Below, piece after piece: positions 18,348-30,741 of a DNA stretch of 64,000 nucleotides. Made by a program: the position numbers and the translations under genes. Below the pieces are notes generated by a model. That model had not been told where the DNA came from. It saw nothing but the letters and a program-made list of their open reading frames with translations, and ran no database searches. Origin of the DNA: Bifidobacterium boum (GTDB taxonomy: Bacteria > Actinomycetota > Actinomycetes > Actinomycetales > Bifidobacteriaceae); NCBI RefSeq assembly GCF_000741535.1, contig NZ_JGYQ01000007.1:434001-498000 (forward strand), written 5' to 3'. How positions within the stretch are numbered: position 1 is the stretch's first letter; each line of letters begins with the position of its first letter.

Positions 18348-18365
18348 TTTTCCTACGAATTGGGG

Positions 18366-18401
18366 GTTTCGCCGTTTGCACCAATCGTCAAGCGGCGAAA
18401 C
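18366..18401 (+). terminator. Hairpin after pilT
   Basis: GTTTCGCCG (18366-18374) pairs perfectly with CGGCGAAAC (18393-18401), shortly after the pilT stop. Confidence 0.55.
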
Positions 18402-18411
18402 TTCCAAAAAA

Positions 18412-18465
18412 ATACGCAACACTGGTGATGCTGAGCACATGTTCAACGTCACCAGTGTTGCGTAT
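18412..18465 (-). terminator. 17-bp hairpin with U-tract for the minus-strand pair
   Basis: Perfect arms 18412-18428 and 18449-18465. On the minus strand it is followed by a run of seven T, so it is a canonical terminator for the convergent glycosyltransferase gene. Confidence 0.85.
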
Positions 18466-18517
18466 AAGAAACCGTGTTGTGTGGGCACACCACCACGGCG
18501 CGCCCACACACAGCCGG

Positions 18518-20395
18518 CTATCCCCTCGGAGCTCCCGGATGATTCGCCCACACGGAATCATCGATGCCGGAAGCCGGCGGATCCTTATGGAAAATTTTCT
18601 TGTAGATGTCCTTGCGGATGTAAATCTCGACTTCTCCGCGATGCCAGGTATCCTTCCATGGAGAGACTGTAGTGGTAATGTAATACTTCACATAATCATT
18701 GCGGTCATAGCCGAGTGTCGTGAAATAAAACGGCTCATATACCGTGTCATAAAACTCCGGCTCAGGCTTGGAACGCCAGTCGGCAATATCCTGCGCTGCG
18801 CGTTGCTTCTGGTCAATCATCCACTCCCACGACATATACGTACGTCCACGATAGGGATTACCTATCAGATTGCTATCAAAATACGGGTTTGCAACCATCA
18901 ACGATCCGCCTGACCACGATGTGAAATCCGCACACTTTTCCGTCTTACTCGCACAGTACACATTCCCGTTCTGTGCCTTGTACCACTGACTGAAGGAACT
19001 ATTCGGAACCTTCGAGGATATTCGGCTCCACCCGGTCATCCAACGGTAATGCTCCAAATGGTATCGTTCGATGAACGAAGCCATGGCGCGGGAACTGCTA
19101 TAGTTATATCGAATATCGCAGATGCTTGAATATGCGGTCCAATACACGCCAATCAACAACGGCAGCACGACCAGCACCGAACACGCACGAGCGCATCGAC
19201 GAGCATAACGCTCCCCACGCCGCTCCGCAACAGCCTTCATTCCAGCATCCCAACGAGAACCCAGCCACTGAGGGATATCGTCACGAGACAACGGCCGCCG
19301 GGCGCAACACATCGTAAGCACCATAAGCAAATAACCAAGGACTACACCAATATGATGTGGATACGCATGCGAGCAGAACACCACACTCAGCACCGCATAC
19401 GGAATAAACAACTCAGCCAGCAAACCACGCTTGCGTGCAATCCAAGCCATCACCACCCACATGAGCAGAGACACCACAGCGGCATACACTAAATCAGTCC
19501 ACGCCGGGCGCATAAACATGATATTGATATCGTCAGTAAATGAAGTGAACAGCGTATCCGAAGGAAAGAACAACCATACGTATCCCCAACGTTGCACCCA
19601 TGGAACTATCGGGGCATTCACATCAAGAATACCGTGGTACACGTTCTTCGCCGGCAGCACGTCCAACAGCAAGGCCACCGCGACCACAAGCAGCGTCAGC
19701 CATGCCGCGAACCTTGCAGGAGATGATACCAGATTCCGCATCATCGCATGTATACCGCCGCCTCTCGCGGAAAACAGCGCGTCAAACACCCACACCATGG
19801 CGAGACCGGCACAAATCGCCAAACCATACGAGCTAGTCAAGCACATCAACATCATACTCAGCACAACCGGCCAGGGACGCTTATTCCGCTGCTCCCAAGT
19901 CATGCCCACCAATAGCATCGCAGCGATAATCAACGCGTACGGGCGGGAAATTACACCGTACTGATAGCACAGAAAATACGTGAACGGCAGCACGACTTTC
20001 AGTATTTCAGGCAACGCCGTACGGAACACCAGCAGCCAAATCATCAGCGTGGCAGTCAACAACTGCACACCCTTCAAACCGATCTCATATGGGACACCCG
20101 TCTTCGCGGGAATCGCCAGCAGCGTCCACCACAGCGGAGGATGCCCCTCGTAATGGGTACGCGAGAACAGCAAATCATGCCATGAGCAATCACGGGCGAT
20201 CAGCCATGATTGGGCTTCATCAAACCACGGCTCATGGAAGCACATCACCGTGATCACCACGGCAAGATACGCCACCAACACCCCAAGATGAAGCAGATTC
20301 TTTGGGACAGCCAGCCACTTGCGAATACGGTACATACAACGCTCATCAGCAGACCGCCGCGAGGTCGAGATGCTCATTCCAACAGCGTTACTCAT
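18518..20395 (-). CDS. GT-C-fold membrane glycosyltransferase (GT39/ArnT-like)
   Basis: About 625 residues with roughly ten hydrophobic helices. The N-terminal luminal loop motif HEPWFDEAQSW (acidic DE pair) followed by YEGHPPLWW is the signature arrangement of GT-C sugar transferases that use polyprenyl-phosphate sugars. The C-terminal 170 residues form a soluble extracytoplasmic domain with Trp/Tyr-rich segments. Start ATG 20395 with AGAAGG upstream; a GTG three codons earlier is possible. It overlaps the preceding acyltransferase gene by 8 bp. Base composition is visibly more AT-rich than the flanking loci, suggesting acquisition. Acceptor unknown: cell-wall glycan, exopolysaccharide or the adjacent pilus are all possible. 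Confidence 0.75.
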   Translation of the reverse strand: MSNAVGMSISTSRRSADERCMYRIRKWLAVPKNLLHLGVLVAYLAVVITVMCFHEPWFDEAQSWLIARDCSWHDLLFSRTHYEGHPPLWWTLLAIPAKTGVPYEIGLKGVQLLTATLMIWLLVFRTALPEILKVVLPFTYFLCYQYGVISRPYALIIAAMLLVGMTWEQRNKRPWPVVLSMMLMCLTSSYGLAICAGLAMVWVFDALFSARGGGIHAMMRNLVSSPARFAAWLTLLVVAVALLLDVLPAKNVYHGILDVNAPIVPWVQRWGYVWLFFPSDTLFTSFTDDINIMFMRPAWTDLVYAAVVSLLMWVVMAWIARKRGLLAELFIPYAVLSVVFCSHAYPHHIGVVLGYLLMVLTMCCARRPLSRDDIPQWLGSRWDAGMKAVAERRGERYARRCARACSVLVVLPLLIGVYWTAYSSICDIRYNYSSSRAMASFIERYHLEHYRWMTGWSRISSKVPNSSFSQWYKAQNGNVYCASKTEKCADFTSWSGGSLMVANPYFDSNLIGNPYRGRTYMSWEWMIDQKQRAAQDIADWRSKPEPEFYDTVYEPFYFTTLGYDRNDYVKYYITTTVSPWKDTWHRGEVEIYIRKDIYKKIFHKDPPASGIDDSVWANHPGAPRG

Positions 20396-21704
20396 GATGT
20401 TCACCCTTCTGTGTCGTCCACGAACCCTTCACCGGTTGAAGCGACGCACGCAACCACTGCGCAAGCCTGCAGCCGCACAGCCAACGATACGCCGCATCAA
20501 ACCAAGTATTGAAATGCTTATCAATAGTCATTGCAAACAACAGCTGCCGAAGAATGTCAACAATGGTGCCGAACACAACAATACACACAATGGCAACGAT
20601 GAGCATGGCGATAGGAGCACGCCAAGTTCTAACCTGCTTCAAAGGGAACATCTCCGACCACAACAGGTCGTTCAACACAACATTTTCATGCAACACATAG
20701 ACACCAAACATCGCCGACGCCACGGCGTTGATTCCGATAATGCGTCGATGACACCGAACAGCCAACGATACAAGGCCAAACGCCACCAGCAGCACAGGAA
20801 GCTTGCCTTCCCCGGTCAAAAACAGATGATCTATGTTCGTATAGCTGTGGTTTCCCGTATACCGGAATGCAAGAACGCAAGAAGTGATATGGACAACAAG
20901 GATTACACACCCTGCTGCAACCATCAGCCAAGCCGTGGAAGGTGTTATCTCACGCAAATACCAGCGATAATACGACAACAAGATATATAAATATATGAAA
21001 TAAATGAAGCTTAATGTCGGAAACTCCCACGTCGCGTACCGTGTCAAACCATATGCAATACCCCAAACCGCAAACAACACCAACGCCAAACGAGCGTGCA
21101 TACTCTGGCCGATAGCATGCAACGCCGCCGTGACAAACGGGTATAGCAACAGGAACATAATGTACGCCGTCACATACCACAAAGCATTCGAAGAAATCGG
21201 GAACAGATTTTTTACGATATCGCCTACCGATAGCAAGGCGTTTGGCACGAGAATATGATATTCTGAAAACAGAATAATGTTATACATCAGCACTTCAAGC
21301 GCAAGATAACAAGCTTTTCTCAATGACGAGCGGAAGGTGGGCGCTTCACGTTCGCATAAATACCAGGCAGTGATAAGAAAGAAGATGGCAACACCGGTTT
21401 TCCCCAACGGACTCAGGGACAACGCCCAGAGATCAAACGCCGACGATCCAAGAGCAACGTCATGTACTGCCGTACTATTCCAGCATGAGTGATACGCAAC
21501 AATCATCACCATGGCTATGATGCGCAAGCCCTCAACACCTGACTCGCGGCTCCTCCACCGTCGTATTACGGGGCTGAACGGTGAGGATGAAGAAGTATCG
21601 CGCGATGATGAACGTAATCCCTCGCAGATCTCCGAAGCGTGGATTCCAGCACGGCTTTCAGAATCTGCGGATGCCATCGTTTGCACATTATCTGCTGGAT
21701 TCAA
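20388..21704 (-). CDS. Acyltransferase 3 family membrane protein
   Basis: 438 residues with ten or so membrane helices. GLRIIAMVMIVAYHSCW at about residues 57-73 contains the conserved His of the acyltransferase-3/OafA family. The GKTGVAIFFLITAWYLCERE segment matches the second conserved block. These enzymes O-acetylate or succinylate surface sugars. The start is TTG at 21704, with AAGGG six bases upstream. An in-frame ATG at codon 10 is the alternative. It overlaps the following GT-C gene, so the two act as a module: sugar transfer plus acyl modification. It shares the AT-rich composition of its partner, including an A/T-dense stretch near 20980-21010. Confidence 0.85.
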   Translation of the reverse strand: MNPADNVQTMASADSESRAGIHASEICEGLRSSSRDTSSSSPFSPVIRRWRSRESGVEGLRIIAMVMIVAYHSCWNSTAVHDVALGSSAFDLWALSLSPLGKTGVAIFFLITAWYLCEREAPTFRSSLRKACYLALEVLMYNIILFSEYHILVPNALLSVGDIVKNLFPISSNALWYVTAYIMFLLLYPFVTAALHAIGQSMHARLALVLFAVWGIAYGLTRYATWEFPTLSFIYFIYLYILLSYYRWYLREITPSTAWLMVAAGCVILVVHITSCVLAFRYTGNHSYTNIDHLFLTGEGKLPVLLVAFGLVSLAVRCHRRIIGINAVASAMFGVYVLHENVVLNDLLWSEMFPLKQVRTWRAPIAMLIVAIVCIVVFGTIVDILRQLLFAMTIDKHFNTWFDAAYRWLCGCRLAQWLRASLQPVKGSWTTQKGEHHE

Positions 21705-22195
21705 CGCAATCCCTTATCTCTTATTCTCTAGCTCTCTCTAGGGCGGCACGCTCTACCACGTTGGAATCGCGTGCCATGCTGTGTCCAACGACGGCAATCC
21801 CGACATTAGGATGCAATCGCTGTCATTGTTTCACACTGTACAACATGCTGCCAACCGTGGACGGAATGTATCATTCGGTGGAACGGAGCAAAGCGTGGGC
21901 CGGAGCGGGTTCTCAGTGCTGGACGGGCTCTTCGGTTCCACAGCGGGCAGTTGCGCGGGTGATTCGCGTGGTGTGGAAAAGCAACCATGGAACAAGATGA
22001 TCTGGCGGATTGGGCAGCAATGCCTCATCGTTGATATTCCGCGGTTCTGTGATATGCGAGGATGGCGAGCGCCGCACGATGCCACCGCCAAGACCTCCAT
22101 ACCCGCAATATCGCATACCGAAATGCGCTGTACGGAACGGGAGCCGAAGCAAGGCGCCGTGTCCACGGCGAACCCTAGCATGGCACCCGTAATGC
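21705..22195. other. Gene-free stretch upstream of the thiamine riboswitch
   Basis: About 490 bp between the divergent acyltransferase and thiM. Open frames here show no recognisable protein features, and no repeat of the other families is visible. It must contain the thi promoter; a TAGCAT about 20 bp before the riboswitch is a weak -10 candidate. Confidence 0.5.
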
Positions 22196-22285
22196 AGTGC
22201 AGGGGAGCCGAACCGGAAGGCTAGGCTGAGAAAGGCATGACGCCTGACCCTTAGAACCTGTTGGTTAGAACCATCGTAGGGAGCA
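22196..22285 (+). promoter_or_regulatory. TPP riboswitch (THI element)
   Basis: The conserved core is present in order: GGGGAGCC at 22202, GCTGAGA at 22224, GACCCTTAGAACCTG around 22247-22260, then the P1-side CGTAGGGAG at 22275-22283. The final GGGAG is also the thiM ribosome site, ending six bases before the ATG. No terminator lies between, so control is most likely at translation initiation: TPP binding hides the ribosome site. It governs thiM and probably the following thi genes. Confidence 0.95.
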
Positions 22286-22289
22286 GCAC

Positions 22290-23324
22290 ATGAGCGTGAA
22301 CGTCTCATCTGACCAGTCATATCAGCCATACCATTGTGTCGCCGCACCCATTGGTATGGGCGGATCATCACCGACCCCACCCGCGACAGCGCCAGTCGTT
22401 CCAACACAAAACACCGCAGCATCACAGTCCGGTGCAGCCCAACCGCATATCGATGACCTGCGCCACCGGATCGAAACAGCAACCACGCGAGTACGCGACA
22501 CCACTCCGCTCGCGCAATCCTTCACGAACTTCGTGACCATCAACCTGGTCGCCAACGCGCAGCTGGCATCCGGCGGAACCGCAGCCATGAGCTTCCTGCC
22601 TGACGACGTGATCGACACGGCCGCCATCGCCGGCTCCACTTATATCAACGTGGGTACGCTCCTTCCGTTCTTCAAGGATGCCCTCACGCAAATCGCCCAC
22701 CGATTCCACGAGATGAAGCATCCGTGGGTGCTGGACCCGGTCGCCGCCGGCATCGGCGCCACACGAACCGCCATTCTCACCGGGTTCAAAGCCGCTCCCC
22801 CAACCATCGTGCGCGGTAACGCATCTGAAATCATCGCGCTTGCCGACATGTGGAATCTCAATACCAACACCGTCATCGGCGGTGCCAATACCACCGAACC
22901 CAGCACGCGACCGGCAGGCGTGGAAGCCGTTGACGACGTCGATTCGGCGCAGAATGCCGCGGTCCAGCTCGCCCGATACCTGCGTGACCATAACGGGCTC
23001 GGCCATGCCGCAGTGGCCGTATCCGGCGCAACCGACCTGGTCACCGACGGCGACACCGTCTACCGGCTGCCCGGCGGCAGCGCCATGATGACCAAAATCA
23101 CCGGCGCAGGATGCTCCCTCGGCGGCGTCACCGCCACGTATCTTGCCGTCACCGACCCGCTGACCGCGGCAGTCGGCGCATCCGCCCTTTACAACCGTGC
23201 CAGCGAGCAGGCCGAACGCGTCAGCCACGGTCCGGGCAGTTTCCAAACCGCGTTCCTTGACGCCCTGTGGAGCACAAGCGCGCAAACAGTCGCCCAGTCC
23301 ACAATCACCGCGAGCGCAGCCTGA
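22290..23324 (+). CDS. thiM: Hydroxyethylthiazole kinase
   Basis: Phosphorylates 5-(2-hydroxyethyl)-4-methylthiazole, letting the cell reuse the thiazole half of thiamine. 344 residues, longer than the usual 270 because of an N-terminal extension of about 60 residues. Ribokinase-like core: FTNFVTINLVANAQLASGGTAAMSF at the N-terminus, DPVAAGIGATR, RGNASEI, and the C-terminal anion-hole GAGCSLGG. First gene after the TPP riboswitch, and its ribosome site lies inside the switch. Since no thiG, thiH, thiS or thiF is seen nearby, thiazole is probably obtained by salvage. Confidence 0.95.
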   Translation: MSVNVSSDQSYQPYHCVAAPIGMGGSSPTPPATAPVVPTQNTAASQSGAAQPHIDDLRHRIETATTRVRDTTPLAQSFTNFVTINLVANAQLASGGTAAMSFLPDDVIDTAAIAGSTYINVGTLLPFFKDALTQIAHRFHEMKHPWVLDPVAAGIGATRTAILTGFKAAPPTIVRGNASEIIALADMWNLNTNTVIGGANTTEPSTRPAGVEAVDDVDSAQNAAVQLARYLRDHNGLGHAAVAVSGATDLVTDGDTVYRLPGGSAMMTKITGAGCSLGGVTATYLAVTDPLTAAVGASALYNRASEQAERVSHGPGSFQTAFLDALWSTSAQTVAQSTITASAA

Positions 23325-23452
23325 CATAACGTACCGCACATCCATCGGCTCACCCGTTTCACTTGGCCTGTCAACCCAGCAACGTGGCGCTCCGGTGATA
23401 AGCGGATACACAACCGCCGTATCGCGGCGTTGCTAAGCAAACGTAATCATGA

Positions 23453-27138
<3,686 letters not shown>

Positions 27139-27253
27139 CATCCGTGCAACGGCGGGCATGCATGCTCGTCATCGTGCATGATGATAATCGGAAGTGATAC
27201 TGCAAGCCCTTGCAACAATCGTTTCAAGAAAACTCTATGAGGAAGGATGAACT

Positions 27254-27637
27254 ATGACCCTCGATCGTAATGCGGAACGGCAGGAAGTGCCGGTCGACCC
27301 CGAAACCGGCAAGCCATACATCAACACGCTCGCCGCCGTAGCTATCAGCCCGGCAGGGGCAAGCCCTGAAAAGTCAACATACGTGGCGCAGGCAGTTGAC
27401 GTGATCCGTCAATCCGGACTACCGAACGAAACCAACGCCATGTTCACCAATATCGAAGGTGATCTCGACCAAGTGCTCGCCACCATTCGCGACGCGACCA
27501 TGAAGCTCGCCGGCCAAGGCTACCGCACTGATGTGGTCATCCGGCTGGACATCAGGCCGGGATTCAGCGGGCAGATCCACGCCAAGCAGGAGCTTGTCGA
27601 CGAAATCCTCGACGGGAAGGCCGACCAAGGCGAGTGA
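27254..27637 (+). CDS. Thiamine-binding protein, MTH1187/YkoF-like
   Basis: 127 residues of the small ferredoxin-like MTH1187/YkoF fold (AVAISPAG, then IEGDLDQVLATIRDATMKLAGQG, then VIRLDIRPG). Family members bind thiamine or its HMP moiety and often sit with thi genes, as here, 115 bp after thiD. Start ATG 27254 with AGGAAGGA upstream. Probably a cytosolic thiamine or HMP binding factor; exact ligand unknown. A palindromic array begins 9 bp after its stop. Confidence 0.85.
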   Translation: MTLDRNAERQEVPVDPETGKPYINTLAAVAISPAGASPEKSTYVAQAVDVIRQSGLPNETNAMFTNIEGDLDQVLATIRDATMKLAGQGYRTDVVIRLDIRPGFSGQIHAKQELVDEILDGKADQGE

Positions 27638-27645
27638 CGGCGGCT

Positions 27646-27902
27646 GCTATCTTGCCGCGGTATGATCACACCGCGGCAAGATAGCAGCGGATACAGAGGC
27701 CCGACGCAAGATATCAGGCCGCCGTGCGACACAACAGTCACACCGCAACCAGATACCGCAACGAATCCGGGACGCAACCGGGGGTATCTGCCAGCCGTGC
27801 GACGCAACAGTCACACCACAACCAGATACCCGCAGGGCAACAGGCAAAACCGCCAGTATCGCCCCGTGGTGTGATGATGCAGTCACACCGCGGGGCGATA
27901 CC
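27646..27902. repeat. Four-unit array of a 48-bp nested palindrome, 72-bp period
   Basis: Units at 27646-27685, 27710-27757, 27783-27830 and 27855-27902. Each full unit reads GGTATC, 8 nt, GTGYGA, 8 nt, TCRCAC, 8 nt, GATACC (ends vary slightly). The first unit is the same with the central 8 nt exactly missing. Its outer arms are perfectly complementary. Gaps between units are 24, 25 and 24 bp, with unrelated sequence. No ORF of interest. The same unit occurs twice at 51652-51771. Function unknown. Confidence 0.85.
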
Positions 27903-28023
27903 ATTACGGGGGTGTCCGCTACACCCACCCCCCTTCCATGATTTACCCAGTTATTACTGAAGTTTCGCTGTTTTTGTTCACATCTACAGCTGAATCTTTA
28001 GTACAATGGGGGGTATGGTCACC
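27903..28023 (+). promoter_or_regulatory. LacI-gene upstream region with candidate -10
   Basis: TACAAT lies just upstream of the start region (around 28000-28005), preceded by T-rich DNA. No clear -35 at the proper distance. It is the only AT-rich stretch between the palindrome array and the regulator gene. Confidence 0.35.
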
Positions 28024-29151
28024 ATGAAGGATATTGCAGCAAAGGCGTGCGTATCAATCTCCACAGTCTCGTTGGTCATCAACCACCGCGACAAAGGTCG
28101 CGTCAAACCCGACATTGCGGCGACTATTTGGAAAGTCGCCGAAGAACTCGGATATCATCCGAACGCCATGGCCCGCTCATTACGCAGCGGCCGGACACAC
28201 ACCATCGCTTTTATCAGTGACCAAGTCGCCACCACCCCGTACGCGGGCGAAATCATTCACGGTGCCGAAGACGCAGCCCGCCAACTCGGGTATATGATGT
28301 TCATCATCGATGCCGATGACGAACGCGACATCAGCGGCGACATCGACCGCATGCTCAGCTGGGGCGTAGACGGCTACATTTACGCCAAATTCGCCAACCG
28401 ATACATCAGCGTGCCGCCGACACTCGACGATCTGCAGGTCGTCGTCGTCAACGCCGAGGAGCGCACCGTCATCCACCCGCGAATCGAGCCGGACGAATTC
28501 TCAATCGGATACGACGCCACAGCACGACTGATCCACGCCGGATGCCGCCGCATCGCATACATCGGCTGCGATGAGCCCGCCATCGCCCAAGTCGGACGGT
28601 TCAAAGGGTATCGTCAGGCGCTGAAAGACGCGGGAATACCATTCGACAAGCGGCTGACCAACAGAGTCTCCCACGGTCGCCCCGCCCTCGAAGCCGTGTG
28701 CAAACTGCTGGACGACACGCATCCGGACGGCGTGTTCGCGTTCAACGACGCGCGTGCGGTCTACGTGTATGATTACGCGTTCCAGCATGGGCTGACCATC
28801 GGCGAGGACCTGTCAGTCATCGGCGTGGACAATCATGAAGTCATCTGCGATACTACCGTACCGGCGTTAACCAGCGTGGAACTGCCCCACTACGAAATGG
28901 GCTTCTGGGGAGCGTGCAAAATCATCTCCATGATCGAAGGCACCGACCCGATCGCGCAGAATCGTGTCACCCCCGCATACAATGCCGCCCCCACGCCGCC
29001 GCTGGACAATGACGGCCCCACACTTATCCGCTGCGCGATCATCGAGAAAAAATCCATCGTCGGCGGACCGCTCAAAGACAAGGATTCCACGCCGGCGCAA
29101 GCCGAGGAAACCTCGGAGCAGACCACTGCCGCTGCCGTCGCCACGGCATAG
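28024..29151 (+). CDS. LacI-family transcriptional regulator
   Basis: Sugar-responsive repressor type. The N-terminal HTH MKDIAAKACVSISTVSLVINH and hinge NAMARSLRSGRTHTIAFI are canonical, followed by a periplasmic-binding-protein-like effector domain (about 60-335) with GVFAFNDARAVYVYD and VIGVDNHE. About 375 residues plus an Ala/Glu/Thr-rich tail of 20 residues. I start at ATG 28024 because GGGGGG lies about ten bases upstream and family members begin at this Met; ATGs at 28006 and 28015 are alternatives. No transporter or glycosidase is adjacent, so the target and effector cannot be read from context. Ends in a strong bidirectional terminator. Confidence 0.9.
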   Translation: MKDIAAKACVSISTVSLVINHRDKGRVKPDIAATIWKVAEELGYHPNAMARSLRSGRTHTIAFISDQVATTPYAGEIIHGAEDAARQLGYMMFIIDADDERDISGDIDRMLSWGVDGYIYAKFANRYISVPPTLDDLQVVVVNAEERTVIHPRIEPDEFSIGYDATARLIHAGCRRIAYIGCDEPAIAQVGRFKGYRQALKDAGIPFDKRLTNRVSHGRPALEAVCKLLDDTHPDGVFAFNDARAVYVYDYAFQHGLTIGEDLSVIGVDNHEVICDTTVPALTSVELPHYEMGFWGACKIISMIEGTDPIAQNRVTPAYNAAPTPPLDNDGPTLIRCAIIEKKSIVGGPLKDKDSTPAQAEETSEQTTAAAVATA

Positions 29152-29172
29152 GCCACATCCGACCGACAGCCA

Positions 29173-29218
29173 GGCGTGTGCGGGGCCGGCGATACTCTTC
29201 ACCGGTCCCGCACACGCC
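29173..29218. terminator. 17-bp bidirectional hairpin between the LacI gene and uppS
   Basis: Arms 29173-29189 and 29202-29218 pair with one G-U. It lies between convergent genes and can stop transcription from both sides. Confidence 0.85.
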
Positions 29219-29223
29219 GAATC

Positions 29224-30015
29224 CTACTTCTTCACCCCGCCGAACCTGCGGTCGCGATGGATGTAATGGTCGATCGAACGCCAGAACACCTCACGCCCAT
29301 AATCGGGGAACAGTTCAGGCACGAAATCATACTCCGCGTAAGCGGCCTCCCATGCCAGGAAATTCGACGTGCGCTGCTCACCCGACGTGCGGATCACCAG
29401 ATCGCAATCAGGAATATCCGGGTTATACAAGTGCTCGGCAATCATCTTCTCCGTGACACGATCGCCTTTGATCCTGCCCTCACGCACCTCACGCGCAATA
29501 TCCGCGCACGCGTCCGCAATCTCCGCACGACCACCATAATTGATGCAAAACACCACATCAATCACCTTGTTGTTCTTCGTACGTTCCATTGCGGATTCAA
29601 GCTCATCAATCACCGACTTCCACAATTTGGGACGACGGCCAGCCCAACGCACGCGCACACCCCACTCATCCATCTGCGCGACACGCCGCCGGATGATATC
29701 ACGCGAAAAGCCCATCAGGAAACGCACCTCCTGCGGCGAGCGCTTCCAATTCTCCGTCGAAAACGTGTACAAGCTCAAATACCGGACCCCCGCCTCAATC
29801 GCAGCGGCAATCGTGTCAAACACCACCGGTTCAGCAGCCTGATGGCCTTCAGTGCGGATCATGCCACGCTGTTTGGCCCAACGGCCATTGCCATCCATAA
29901 TGACACCCACGTGGCGCGGCACTTTATCCTTCGGAAAATCCGGGATGATGGAAGGATCGGAAAAAGGTGCCGCCGGCACGTCCAACGACTGGTAATCCAC
30001 ATGTTCAAAAGCCAT
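29224..30015 (-). CDS. uppS: Isoprenyl (undecaprenyl-type) diphosphate synthase
   Basis: cis-Prenyltransferase making the polyprenyl carrier for peptidoglycan and wall glycans. 264 residues. GVIMDGNGRWAKQRG holds the catalytic Asp and FPP-binding residues; SFLAWEAAYAEYDF and DYGREVFWRSI near the end contain the IPP-site and Mg-site residues. The start is ATG 30015, two bases after the recO stop; longer frames run into recO. It is the last gene of dxr-ispG-hydrolase-recO-uppS, so carrier-lipid synthesis shares a transcript with the MEP-pathway genes feeding it. Confidence 0.95.
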   Translation of the reverse strand: MAFEHVDYQSLDVPAAPFSDPSIIPDFPKDKVPRHVGVIMDGNGRWAKQRGMIRTEGHQAAEPVVFDTIAAAIEAGVRYLSLYTFSTENWKRSPQEVRFLMGFSRDIIRRRVAQMDEWGVRVRWAGRRPKLWKSVIDELESAMERTKNNKVIDVVFCINYGGRAEIADACADIAREVREGRIKGDRVTEKMIAEHLYNPDIPDCDLVIRTSGEQRTSNFLAWEAAYAEYDFVPELFPDYGREVFWRSIDHYIHRDRRFGGVKK

Positions 30016-30017
30016 AG

Positions 30018-30740
30018 CTACGAATCTAACAAGCGCAGCGAACGAATCGGCCGCTCCATGTAGTATTCGCCCCATTCCTCGACAAGTTTGCGCGTGTCGG
30101 GGCGTTCCGGCGCGGCATCCAGAATCGTCCAATCCCCCTCAACCAAAGCCTGCAACTGTTCACGCGTATCCAGCGTGATCCGCCGAGAGCCCGGCACATG
30201 ATCCTTCGCACACATCACACCACCCGACGGCACGGAGAAAAACTCCAGCCGGTCGCGCCCGCCACACACGACACACGCGTCCAGGCGCGGCGTCCAACCG
30301 GCGAGCGCCAACGCGCGCAACACGTACGAGTCGCCGATGGTGTGCGCCGGGTGGGCGTGCCGGGCCAGAGCGTTCAACGCGCCGGCAAGCAGCAAGTATT
30401 GGGCGGGCGCAGGCTCGTTTTCCGTGGAAATCAGCCGGTCGGCGGTTTCCACGATTTCACAGGCCGCCGCGTACGCGTCAAAATCGCCGACAATACCCGC
30501 AGCATACGCGGAAATCGAAGCCGCTTGCGAAACAACATCAAGCGAGCGGCCTTCAGCGATCAGCAGGTCGTCACGCATGAACGGTTCAAGACGCCCTCCG
30601 AAGCGTGATTTGACGCGGCGCACACCCTTGGCGACCGCGCGAATCTTGCCATGGTCGCGCGTGAGAATCGTGACGATGCGGTCCGCTTCGCCAAGTTTGA
30701 TTGTGCGCAACACCACGCCTTCATCACGATACAGCGGCAT
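30018..30740 (-). CDS. recO: DNA repair protein RecO
   Basis: RecFOR mediator that loads RecA on gapped DNA. 240 residues: N-terminal OB fold (MPLYRDEGVVLRTIKLGEADRIVTILTRDHG), helical middle, and a zinc-site remnant CVVCGG with a further Cys (GGVMCAKDH) in the C-terminal half. Located one base after the upstream hydrolase stop and two bases before uppS, the recO-uppS pairing common in Actinobacteria. Confidence 0.97.
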   Translation of the reverse strand: MPLYRDEGVVLRTIKLGEADRIVTILTRDHGKIRAVAKGVRRVKSRFGGRLEPFMRDDLLIAEGRSLDVVSQAASISAYAAGIVGDFDAYAAACEIVETADRLISTENEPAPAQYLLLAGALNALARHAHPAHTIGDSYVLRALALAGWTPRLDACVVCGGRDRLEFFSVPSGGVMCAKDHVPGSRRITLDTREQLQALVEGDWTILDAAPERPDTRKLVEEWGEYYMERPIRSLRLLDS

Positions 30741-30741
30741 G

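Noticed and set aside
17346-18551. 401-residue minus-strand open frame
   Set aside because: Antisense of pilT; runs through the terminator region.
21781-22224. 147-residue frame upstream of thiM
   Set aside because: Runs into the TPP riboswitch, no ribosome site and no recognisable features.
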